From Amycolatopsis bullii (GTDB lineage Bacteria; Actinomycetota; Actinomycetes; Mycobacteriales; Pseudonocardiaceae), in the NCBI RefSeq assembly GCF_014654205.1, contig NZ_BNAW01000032.1, positions 28,932 to 92,931 of the forward strand: DNA of 64,000 nucleotides, read 5' to 3'. This document shows, piece after piece, positions 53,301 through 60,487 of the stretch. The notes under the pieces were generated by a model. That model was not told the DNA's origin. It searched no databases and saw nothing but the letters and a program-made list of their open reading frames with translations. Position 1 is the stretch's first letter. Every line of letters begins with the position of its first letter. A program made the translations under genes and the position numbers.

Positions 53301-54016
53301 GTGCCACCAGCAACCCCCCTGCGGCGGGCTACCACGTCGACGACACGCTCGGCATGCTCGTCAGCGGCGACAATGCAAGGACAACGACGCTTTACTCCTG
53401 CCAGGACGGCGCTGACGCGTTCACTTCGACCGACAACGCCTGCGAAGGCAAGACTGTCAGCGGCGCCATCGGCAAGGTCTTCACCCAGCAGCCCACCAAT
53501 GTCCCCAGCATCGCGATCTACCGCTGCACTACCGGTACCGAGCGGTTCGACAGCAGGCAGGCCGATTGCGGTGGCGCGACACGCGAGGTGCTGCTGGGCT
53601 ACAGCATCGCCTATGCGGCGCTGTCCATGTCCGACAACAACCGTGCGATAGACCGGATGGCGACCACCACGGGTGGGTTGCCCGGCTACACGGCTGTGGT
53701 GTTCCAGGGGTACCTGCCGCTGGCCTCCCAGACCGGCACCCGGCCCCTGCTGAGTTGTGCCAACGACTTCGACAAGTTCCTCTCCACCGACGTCGCCTGC
53801 GACGGAAAGACCGTGCTCGGCACGATCGGCCAGATCTGGAGCGCACCGCCGGACGGGATGGCCAGCCAGGCTCTCTACCGCTGCGTTTTCCCGGGTGTCG
53901 ACACCATCACCGCGAACTCGCAGGAATGTTACGGCGGCACGGTCGATACGCTCCTCGGCTACACCCTCACTGCACTGCCCGTCGTTACGCCTGCGTTCCC
54001 GGCACCTCCGGGCTGA
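47339..54016 (+). CDS. Giant secreted protein with six LamG domains
   Basis: A 2225-residue exported protein. A signal peptide is formed by residues about 8-30 (KLRAFCLVVVVLAGVLVVVTG). The N-terminal about 560 residues form a beta-rich region with a repeated YxxVLPGVDLV-like block and a DNRLxxFP-like motif (VVVDPDMKAW), as in Rhs-linked secreted proteins. Six LamG/concanavalin-like beta-sandwich domains follow, each about 200-230 residues, beginning near DNA 49360, 49980, 50610, 51255, 51985 and 52630 (motifs such as WTHLTGVYD and LYVNG). The C-terminal about 250 residues hold a duplicated Cys-containing unit (LYSCQDGADAF and ALYRCVFPGVD). GTG 47339 chosen because GAGGGGG lies upstream. It is 53 bases before the Rhs gene and likely operonic with it. 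Confidence 0.85.
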   Translation: MVRRVLARGLKLRAFCLVVVVLAGVLVVVTGSEPAAPAAAPVASAPNEAAAFAAARRQGTRVEVANLTTETKRVLAEPNGLLVAELSAVPTRVRRGDKWVPVDATLKPAEGGAVRPRATVGDLEFSAGGDAPLVEFARDGKRMSLSWPGRLPEPSLQDGAATYRDVLPGVDLVMRARVDGYEQHVVVRDKAAADNPALRDLAFTLKTEGLRVEADAEGRLRALDDAGKSVFVSPSASMWDARGPEVASARVGVAVDGSTLRLKPDVAMLKDPATRFPVVVDPDMKAWNQSMWAKVFSGYPTRSYVNGTGDGDAWAKSGKCYGSDCNNIKVARTYFQFDTSFLAGRAINGLAFDTTVVHGPQCSTALHQLYYADWGLGWDTNWNNMPSGHWVADAGVGGGDSCGTYQDVRFSPQPGNINPGGVSTYFLRAANESLTSDWRRYDVPSTLLRVWYNTRPNPPYEMRTDPPLPAPCRWCDGVPYVADNSIRLLTRLSDPDGNDQLHPIWDIYGGPSADHRDVGPNQASGAYFSTDVNLQDRDGQRVSWTVWGSDGLDGGDWRNGPGPFVVDQVGVDKPPAVSAALYREDNLWHGGVDVPDTFTFDSNGVTDVDHFLYGWNDPPTTPVDADALGGKASVKLTPPGDGPRDLYVQSVDRAGHRSPNRVYHFYVRAGNGPLAQWSFDGNTKDTATLGFRDATLHGNPAYTPGAIGSAIRLDGVADYVTAPVSASTATSFTFAGWVNLARKSSNWSVLSSQNGTTASMVTLGYPGSGIDKWAFTLRTADNPSAATTTVLSNAPAQTGTWTHLAGVYDAAAGQIRLYVNGDLAGTQPWTTPWEATGEFAVGRAVGGGYLSGAADEIRSYDRALSDAEVKSIVTRDNVASGYWNFDETGGTTARNATAGGEMAVLQPGASFTQAGAVNGAVGFDGTRGYAATSGPALRTDQSFTVGAWVKPSKLADMAAVTQDGTTVSGLHLKQANGSWIFGMNSSDAVGSALAEARSAAGTVQIGVWTHLTGVYDGAAKTITLYVNGVQAATAAAPATPWTANGPFVIGRGQYGAATGFWAGDIDEVRAYTRPLAANEIQGIVAQSNVTAATWKLDGNAQDASGNGKNGTANGLIDWAPGQTNNPDPSDLAASFNGSVGYLSSAPAVDTGKSFSVAAWVKLGSKTADWGAVASQTGTRTSVFTLGYSGSADDRWAFAMNGSDADWPSSTPRVRSAQPVQTGVWTHLAATYNAATGEMQLFVNGTLSATGTMSTSWNATGEFDIGRAMWADTWRNQLVGAVDDVKVYSRPLFTDEVRAMAGRDLALVHDWQLDESSGTNTADSIGARPGTLNNGAHLVPGRVGNAVKLDGATGGVSTSGVDLRTDDSFTVSAWVYLDRKSDVVSKFTAVSVDGNRASKFRLGHVADDMSAACFDGVGDENACGKWVFEMAESDSDNAAVTRAAVSAFPAEINTWTHLTGVYDKQSRKTWLYVDGERVGDGTLNTAWQAAGGAVFGRGKAAGQAAQFWPGSIDDVRLYAGALDRDHISSLYGSYPALDTSPATLPTADVAKWDFDENIGTARVQDMSGRGHDAALAGGYQWALGRSGGGPWLDGITGHAVASGPVVNTGQSFSISAWTVLSKSDDKNYTIFGQSGTAVSGFQVQYNGTLHKWAVVIPQSDQNDPAVTAVVSNVAVVTNEWTHLAMSYDAVQHVVKLYVNGALTTVQVGVTLAGITGPFTIGSGKWNGSDTGFFPGPIDDVRVFGRTLSDSEVRKVTADVIEAPAGDWHFDAGTGKDYLWRHNDAVFSGGVTSAPGISGKGLQLDGSTGNAQTPDVGVPMTASFSVSAWAKLSRTDKVATVLGQDGTRMSGFVLQYRPELNRWVFGTPAADQDSSPFTYAVSFQTPVLDRWTHLTGIYDESAGQLRLYVDGQLGGSRSNVAPWAATRGLTIGRDLLNGVGADFFPGSIDEVSTSYGVLTEASIAKNAAWPTVTAGQLGRYVNGVGEHYTGATSNPPAAGYHVDDTLGMLVSGDNARTTTLYSCQDGADAFTSTDNACEGKTVSGAIGKVFTQQPTNVPSIAIYRCTTGTERFDSRQADCGGATREVLLGYSIAYAALSMSDNNRAIDRMATTTGGLPGYTAVVFQGYLPLASQTGTRPLLSCANDFDKFLSTDVACDGKTVLGTIGQIWSAPPDGMASQALYRCVFPGVDTITANSQECYGGTVDTLLGYTLTALPVVTPAFPAPPG

Positions 54017-54069
54017 TCGGTCGCACGACCGTATCCCCGAGCCCCGACCTTCCCGTCCCTGGAGGAACG

Positions 54070-57000
54070 ATGCGACTGGCTGCCTTCAGCCGTTCAAGAA
54101 CGCTGACCACGGTGCTGACCTGCGCCTTGGTGATGACGATGGTCAGCACGACCGGCATCGCGAACGCGGCTGCCGGCCCGAGCGTCCCACTGCCGAGCAC
54201 CAACTCGGCGAACGTCGCCAAGCAGACCATGACCCCACGGGCTCCGGACGAGGCCAGTGCGCACGCTCTGAGCGGTAACCAGGGGACCGGATCGACCACG
54301 CCGGACGGGGGTGGAACGAGCAAGGCAACCTCGTTGTCGCCCTCGGCGACCTGGGACGTCTCGGAGCAGACCGGTGACTTCACCTGGTCGTACCCGTTGC
54401 GTGTGCCTCCCGCCTCCGGTGGTCTCACGCCCGATCTGGCGCTCGGTTACAACTCGTCGGAGATCGACGGACGCACCAGTGCGACCAACAACCAGGCGTC
54501 CTGGATCGGCGACGGCTGGGAGCTCAACCCCGGCTTCATCGAACGCACGTACGGCTCCTGCGTCGACGACAAGGAAGGCGGGACCACCCCACCGCAGGTG
54601 GGGGACCTGTGCTGGAAGAGTGACAACGCCACAGCGTCCTACAACGGCAGTGGTGGCCCCCTGATCCACGACACGGCCAAGAACGTCTGGCGCCAGAAGT
54701 CCGACAATGGTGCCCGCATCGAGCACCTCACGGGTGCGGGCAACGGCGCTCACGACGGCGAAGCGTGGAAGATCACCACGCTGGACGGCACCCAGTACTT
54801 CTTCGGTGTCACGTCGGGGGCGAACTCGACCTGGACCGTCCCCGTCTACGGCGATGACGCCGGAGAGCCGTGCCACGCCGCCGACGGCAAGTTCGAGAAC
54901 TCCTCGTGCGTGCAGGGCTACCGGTGGAACCTCGACAAGGTCGTCGACCGGCACGGCAACATGATCCTCTACACCTATGACGTCGAGACCGGTACTTACG
55001 GCCAGAACGTCAAGAACTCGCCCGTGTCCTATGTGCGCGGCGGAACCCTCAAAGAGGTGCAGTACGGGTTGCGGGACGGCGACTCCGCGCCGGCGTCGGG
55101 CAAGGTCGTGTTCGAGACCGGCGACCGCTGCGTGCCCGGCAGCAGCCTGTGCACCTTCGACCACCCGGAGAACTGGCCGGACGTCCCGCTCGGTGAACGT
55201 TGCGGAGCCGATTGCAAGGACCACTACTCCCCGACGTTCTGGTCCACCAAACGGCTCGCCAAGATCACCACCAAGGTTCGCAGGGGCACGGACTACGCCG
55301 ACGTCGACAGCTGGACCCTCCAGCAGACCTTCCCCGATCCCGGCGACGGCGAAAAGGCTGCGCTGTGGCTGAAGAGCATCACCCACACCGGCCTGGTCGG
55401 GACTCCGATCACGTTGCCTGCGGTCACCTTCGAGGGCAAGAAGCTGGCCAACCGGGCCGACAAGGGCGACGCGTCCGACGGGGTCGGGCCGCTCAACCGC
55501 TACCGGCTCTCGGCCATCGTGTCCGAATCCGGCGGTGTCACCACCGTCAACTACGCGGCCCCCGACTGCGGTCCGGGAGCCTTACCGGACAAGCCGGAGA
55601 CCAACACCAAACGGTGCTACCCGGCGACGTGGGCGAAACGCAACTACGCCGAGCGCACCGACTACTTCAACAAGTACGTCGTCGCCTCGGTCGTCCAGTC
55701 CGATCGAATCGGCTCCAGCACCGAGCAGGTCACGAACTACGAGTACCCCGACGGCGCGGCATGGCACTTCAGCACGTCCGAATTCACGCCGGAGGACAAG
55801 AAGACCTGGGACGACTTCCGCGGGTTCGGCCGGGTCATCGTCCGCACCGGCAAGCCCGACGACCTCACCGGCCCCACGAGCTACGCCGAGAGCCGTTACT
55901 ACCGCGGCATGAACGGCGACAAGCTGCCCAACGCCGGAACCCGCGCGGTCACGCTGTCCGACAGCGAAGGCGGCACGCACGCCGACGAAGACTGGCTGCG
56001 CGGCTTCTCCTTCGAAAGCATCACCAAGAACGGCGAAAACGGCCCAGTCGTCAGCAAGTCCATCACGGACCCGAGCTGGACCGGCCCCACCGCCACCCGG
56101 GGACCGTTCAACGCCTACCTCGTCCACACCGGCACCGAACGCACCTTCACCGCGCTCGCGGCCGGCGGATGGCGCACGACGAAGGTCACGTCGGAGTACG
56201 ACCAGTACGGGCTGCCCACCAAGGTCAACGACCTCGGTGACATCAACGCGGCCGACGACGACCGATGCACGACAACGACCTACGCGCAGAACACCGCACT
56301 CTGGCTGATGCAGTTCGCTTCGCGCGTCGAAACCACCGCCGTCAACTGCGACCAGACTCCGCAGTATCCGCGCGACACGATCTCCGACACCCGCACGTCC
56401 TACGACACCCGCAGCGACGGGACACCGCAGCCCAACGGAACCCCGCCGACCAAGGGCGACATCACCCTCGCCGAAGAGATCGACCACTACGACGGGGCCG
56501 TTCCGCAGTACCGGACCGTCGCCACCACCGCCTACGACGTGCACGGGCGCGCGACCGCGGTCACCGACGCGGACGGGAACACGACGAAGTCCACGTACAC
56601 GCCCGCGACCGGCGGACCGGTCACCCAGCTGGAGCTCACAAACGCGCTCAACCAGAAGACCACCAGGGTCTACGAGCCCGCGTGGGGGACACCGATGACG
56701 GTCACCGGCCTCAACAACTGGGTCACCGAGACCACCTACGACGCCCTCGGGCGCACTACCGAGGTCTGGGCGCCGAACCGGCTCCGCTCCGACAATCCGC
56801 AGGGCAGCGCCCGGTTCACCTACGACATCCGCAACGACCGGCCCAGCGCGGTGTCGACCACCCGGGTCGGGCCGAACGGCAACTTCACCACCTCAACCAC
56901 GATCCTTGACAGCCTCTATCGCACCCGGCAGGTCCAAACCCCGGCGCCAGGTGGTGGCCGGCTGCTGGCCGACACCCGGTACGACTCCCACGGCCGCGCG

Positions 57001-59838
57001 TTCAAGACAACCCAGCCGTTCTACAACGACCAGCCCGTCGACACCGACCTGTGGGTCGCGAGCGACACCGAGATCCCCGGCTTGACCACCACGGAGTTCG
57101 ACGGCGCGGAGCGCCCCGTGGCGGCCATCTACAAGACCGGCGCCAACGAGCGCTGGCGCACCACCACGACCTACGGCGGTGATTGGATCAGTGTCACTCC
57201 GCCCGGCGGTGGCACGCCGACCACCACGATCACCGACGCCCGCGGCCACACCCGCAACCTCCGCCAGTACCACGGCGCCGAGCCGACCGGTGACTACGAC
57301 GAAACGACCTACACCTACACCGCGGCCGGGCAGCTCGCCGGAGTCACCGACTCCAGCGGCAACCACTGGGCCTACGGCTACGACCTGCACGGCTTGCCGA
57401 TCCGGGCCGACGACCCCGACCGTGGAACCACGACCTACACCTACGACAAGCTCAACCAGCTGGCGACCAGCACCGACGCGCGCAGCGTCACGCTCGCATA
57501 CAGCTACGACCACCTGGGCCGCAAGACCGGCCTTTACGAGGGCAGCACCACCGGGCTCAAACTCGCCGAATGGGCCTACGACACCGCGTACAAGGGCGTC
57601 GGGCAGCTCGCGTCGTCGACCCGCTGGGTCAACGGCAACGCCTATGTCAAAAAGATCAACGCCTACAGCCCGCTCGACAAGCCGACGATCCTGACCACTA
57701 CCGTCCCCGCGAGCGAGGGAACCCAGCTCGCCGGCAGCTACACCAGCTACCTCAACTATGCCTCCGACGGAACCACCCTCGGCAGCGTGGGTACCCCGAA
57801 GGCCGGTGACCTGCCCAGGGAAAGCCTGCTCTACGTCCACGACGATCTGGGCAACGCGACCAGCACCAGCGGCGGGATCAACAACGGCACCGAGGAATAC
57901 GTCACCACATCCGATTACACCAAGTACGGGGAATTGCAGCGCCTCCAGCTCGGCGTCACCGGCAACCGCGCCTGGCTGTCGTCCTACTACGACACGAACA
58001 CCCGCCGGCTCGACCGCACCATCGTCGACGCCGAAGTCGCCCACCCCATGCAGGCCGACACCCATTACACCTACAACCCCGTCGGCGCCATCACCTCGAT
58101 CGCCGACACCCCGCTCGACCAACCCGCCGATACCCAGTGCTTCCGCTACGACTACCTGCAGCGGCTCACCGAGGCCTGGACGCCGGCCAGCGCGCCCTGC
58201 AGCACTGACCCCGCTACCGGCGGGCTCGGTGGCCCGGCCCGCTACTGGCAGTCCTTCACCTACGACAAGTCCGGCAACCGCACCACCGACACCCAGCATT
58301 CCGCCGCCGGTGATGTCACCCGCCGTTACACCTATGCCGCGCCCGGGACCCCGAAACCGCACATCCTGAGCTCGGTTGCTTCTTCTGGCCCGGCCGGCAC
58401 GACCCAGTACGCCTATGACCAGGTCGGGAACACCAAGTCCCGTCCTGGCGCCACGGCGCAGCAGACGCTGGACTGGGACACGGAGAGCAGGCTTGCCACG
58501 GTCACCGAAGGCAGCTCGCAGACCAGCTTCCTGTACGACGCCGACGGTGGGCGCCTGATCCGCCGGGACCCCACCGGCACCACCCTGTACCTCGGTGATC
58601 AGGAGGTTCGGGTCGACAAGCAGTCCGGGGCTGCGACGACGACGCGTTACTACAGTCACGGCGGTGCGGTGGTCGCGGTGCGGACCGGTGGAAAGCTGAG
58701 CTGGCTGGCCGGCGACCACCAGGGCACCACCCAGATCGCGATCAACACCACCGACTTGTCGGTCCAGCAACGACGGCAGACCCCGTTCGGGAATCTGCGT
58801 GGAACGAACGGCGAGTTGCCCGGCGAGCGCGGGTTCGTGGGCGGCACGATCGACCAAGCCACCGGCCTGACCCACGTCGGCGCCCGCGACTATGACGCCG
58901 ACCTCGGTCGCTTCGTCTCGCTTGACCCGATCCTCAACCCCTTGGATCCGCAGCAGGTCAACGGCTACAGCTACGCGAATAACTCGCCGGTCAGCTTTAG
59001 TGACCCGAGCGGTCTGATCTTGCAGATGGATGGCCGTCCAGCCTGGATTGGTACGGCGGCTATCAGCGCCATGAACCCGGCAAATGCCGAGCGTGCGCGC
59101 ACCTACAACGCGGGAGTCAAGCGTAACTGGGGCTCGAGCAAGAGTCAGAATGCGAGCTCGGGCTGGAAACAGGTTGGAACTGCGCGTGCGTACAAGAACG
59201 GTACGGTCGCCATAGACTTGGGATCTGACGGCAAGTTCCTGAACGGGCTCCTGCTTCCCAGTAAGGGTGTCGATCTTTGGAAGCTTTCCGAATGGATTGA
59301 CGCTGGCACCCCACTCGTTAATCGGATGGCGCGACGCGCTGACGACTACCCGTACAGCGATATTGACACTGTTGCTGCTATCGAAAGTTACTGTGCGACC
59401 AACAAAGGTGCGTGTTCCGAAGAATTTCATGACTCGGTGCAATTGGTGCCAACTCATATGGAAATGGGAATTGGTGGAGCTCTGTCGAAAATGTTCCGCG
59501 CGATTTTCCGGAGTGGCGCGGCTTCTTCGGGGGAAGGTGTCACCGCCAAGGTTCTGAATCTTGGTCGGCTGAACGAGATGCGCGATGCTGGTATTTTGAA
59601 GCACGGCGACGTCGTTCCACGTCCTGGAAGCAATGTTGCCAGGGCGTCTGATGAGACATTGCTGAAGATTGCTCGGGATCCGAATGTGGACGAGTTAATT
59701 AGGGTGAATAGCAATGCTGATGGCACCTTGACGATTATTCAAGGTAATCAGCGAATTGGTGAACTCTTGAATCGCGCGGGGCAAGGTCGAATCGGCTTCG
59801 GCGAGGAGATACCAGTGTGGGGCAGGTGGGGAGGGTAG
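54070..59838 (+). CDS. Secreted Rhs/YD-repeat protein with polymorphic toxin tip
   Basis: A 1922-residue exported protein. GGAGGAACG precedes ATG 54070; the signal peptide runs to about residue 34 (ALVMTMVSTTGIANAA). The N-terminal about 450 residues carry a SpvB-like region (GGLTPDLALGYNS...WIGDGWELNPGFIERTY). YD repeats fill about residues 830-1620 (YDALGRTTEVW, YDHLGRKTGLY). The Rhs core ends GARDYDADLGRFVSLDP...NGYSYANNSPVSFSDPSGL near DNA 59020. The last about 270 residues form a variable tip: QTGNQRIGELLNR-like with IIQGNQRIGELLNRAG and ASDETLLKIARDPNVDELI, which recalls ParB/Srx-fold nucleases. The tip DNA is clearly less GC-rich. It is presumably a contact-dependent toxin. Confidence 0.9.
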   Translation: MRLAAFSRSRTLTTVLTCALVMTMVSTTGIANAAAGPSVPLPSTNSANVAKQTMTPRAPDEASAHALSGNQGTGSTTPDGGGTSKATSLSPSATWDVSEQTGDFTWSYPLRVPPASGGLTPDLALGYNSSEIDGRTSATNNQASWIGDGWELNPGFIERTYGSCVDDKEGGTTPPQVGDLCWKSDNATASYNGSGGPLIHDTAKNVWRQKSDNGARIEHLTGAGNGAHDGEAWKITTLDGTQYFFGVTSGANSTWTVPVYGDDAGEPCHAADGKFENSSCVQGYRWNLDKVVDRHGNMILYTYDVETGTYGQNVKNSPVSYVRGGTLKEVQYGLRDGDSAPASGKVVFETGDRCVPGSSLCTFDHPENWPDVPLGERCGADCKDHYSPTFWSTKRLAKITTKVRRGTDYADVDSWTLQQTFPDPGDGEKAALWLKSITHTGLVGTPITLPAVTFEGKKLANRADKGDASDGVGPLNRYRLSAIVSESGGVTTVNYAAPDCGPGALPDKPETNTKRCYPATWAKRNYAERTDYFNKYVVASVVQSDRIGSSTEQVTNYEYPDGAAWHFSTSEFTPEDKKTWDDFRGFGRVIVRTGKPDDLTGPTSYAESRYYRGMNGDKLPNAGTRAVTLSDSEGGTHADEDWLRGFSFESITKNGENGPVVSKSITDPSWTGPTATRGPFNAYLVHTGTERTFTALAAGGWRTTKVTSEYDQYGLPTKVNDLGDINAADDDRCTTTTYAQNTALWLMQFASRVETTAVNCDQTPQYPRDTISDTRTSYDTRSDGTPQPNGTPPTKGDITLAEEIDHYDGAVPQYRTVATTAYDVHGRATAVTDADGNTTKSTYTPATGGPVTQLELTNALNQKTTRVYEPAWGTPMTVTGLNNWVTETTYDALGRTTEVWAPNRLRSDNPQGSARFTYDIRNDRPSAVSTTRVGPNGNFTTSTTILDSLYRTRQVQTPAPGGGRLLADTRYDSHGRAFKTTQPFYNDQPVDTDLWVASDTEIPGLTTTEFDGAERPVAAIYKTGANERWRTTTTYGGDWISVTPPGGGTPTTTITDARGHTRNLRQYHGAEPTGDYDETTYTYTAAGQLAGVTDSSGNHWAYGYDLHGLPIRADDPDRGTTTYTYDKLNQLATSTDARSVTLAYSYDHLGRKTGLYEGSTTGLKLAEWAYDTAYKGVGQLASSTRWVNGNAYVKKINAYSPLDKPTILTTTVPASEGTQLAGSYTSYLNYASDGTTLGSVGTPKAGDLPRESLLYVHDDLGNATSTSGGINNGTEEYVTTSDYTKYGELQRLQLGVTGNRAWLSSYYDTNTRRLDRTIVDAEVAHPMQADTHYTYNPVGAITSIADTPLDQPADTQCFRYDYLQRLTEAWTPASAPCSTDPATGGLGGPARYWQSFTYDKSGNRTTDTQHSAAGDVTRRYTYAAPGTPKPHILSSVASSGPAGTTQYAYDQVGNTKSRPGATAQQTLDWDTESRLATVTEGSSQTSFLYDADGGRLIRRDPTGTTLYLGDQEVRVDKQSGAATTTRYYSHGGAVVAVRTGGKLSWLAGDHQGTTQIAINTTDLSVQQRRQTPFGNLRGTNGELPGERGFVGGTIDQATGLTHVGARDYDADLGRFVSLDPILNPLDPQQVNGYSYANNSPVSFSDPSGLILQMDGRPAWIGTAAISAMNPANAERARTYNAGVKRNWGSSKSQNASSGWKQVGTARAYKNGTVAIDLGSDGKFLNGLLLPSKGVDLWKLSEWIDAGTPLVNRMARRADDYPYSDIDTVAAIESYCATNKGACSEEFHDSVQLVPTHMEMGIGGALSKMFRAIFRSGAASSGEGVTAKVLNLGRLNEMRDAGILKHGDVVPRPGSNVARASDETLLKIARDPNVDELIRVNSNADGTLTIIQGNQRIGELLNRAGQGRIGFGEEIPVWGRWGG
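58371..59130 (+). repeat. Direct repeat copy 1: Rhs core segment
   Basis: A 760-bp stretch of the main Rhs gene, from CTCGGTTGCT to GTAACTGG, covering the final YD repeats, the conserved core end and the first about 35 residues after PSGL. Its partner lies at 60493-61252, exactly 2122 bp downstream, without net insertions or deletions. Confidence 0.88.
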
Positions 59839-59895
59839 GTCGAGTTTCGTCGACGTGTAGACTGTTCGGGTACTCTCGCGGGAAAGAGGTGTGAC

Positions 59896-60477
59896 ATGGG
59901 TGTTTTAGACGTGCTGTTGAACTTAATGCACCGACAGCCAGTTCGGTGGAAACGATGGCACCCATTGTCCTCGAGGGAACGCGCAGAAGTTCGACGTTTG
60001 GCCAGGTCGGCGCCTCTGAGGCGCCGATTCTTTCCGTCGTTGCTTCGCTCGTGGCCTGGGAGGGCTGCCGGCGACTCGGTTATGCGTGGTGTGGCTCTGC
60101 GAACGGTGAGTCTTAACGAGGTGCTCGCCTTGCGTCAATTAGCTATCGATCGAGGATATGATGGACGCGCATGGGGGCATAATTCCACTTATGATCTTAA
60201 CGAGTCAGCTTTCTTTTGGTTGAGGGGCGGCTTGCAGTTAGCTAGTGGTGAGATTGTTTGCGACCTGCTGGTCGGTCAGGTGGACTTTAAGAACTACGAA
60301 ATGAATGGAACTTCGAGTCCGCGTGGCATCAGCATAAAAAGGCACGTTCTGCATGTGCATCGAGATGACTGGAGAAAGCTTCGACGTGCTTCGCGTAAGG
60401 ATAAAATTTTTGCTTTCCTTACTCTGGAGCAGAGTGTCCCATTGGATCTCGATGAATTAACTAACGATCTAGGCTAG
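59896..60477 (+). CDS. Probable immunity protein for the first Rhs tip
   Basis: A 193-residue soluble, basic protein between the Rhs tip and the orphan cassette. The start ATG 59896 has GGAAAGAGGTG upstream. It has no signal peptide, as expected for a protein that must neutralise the toxin inside the producer. Its codons are AT-rich compared with the neighbouring core (for example TTAGCTAGTGGTGAG), like the preceding tip, so both probably arrived together. No known immunity family is recognised. The mid-part TYDLNESAFFWLRGGLQLASGEIV is distinctive. Confidence 0.65.
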   Translation: MGVLDVLLNLMHRQPVRWKRWHPLSSRERAEVRRLARSAPLRRRFFPSLLRSWPGRAAGDSVMRGVALRTVSLNEVLALRQLAIDRGYDGRAWGHNSTYDLNESAFFWLRGGLQLASGEIVCDLLVGQVDFKNYEMNGTSSPRGISIKRHVLHVHRDDWRKLRRASRKDKIFAFLTLEQSVPLDLDELTNDLG

Positions 60478-60487
60478 TTAATTCAGA

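Noticed and set aside
50330..53335. A 1001-codon minus-strand frame inside the LamG gene
   Set aside because: Shadow of the LamG domains; no ribosome site and the composition follows the opposite strand.
56893..59604. A 903-codon minus-strand frame inside the Rhs gene
   Set aside because: Shadow of the YD-repeat coding strand; valine/glycine-rich low-complexity translation.
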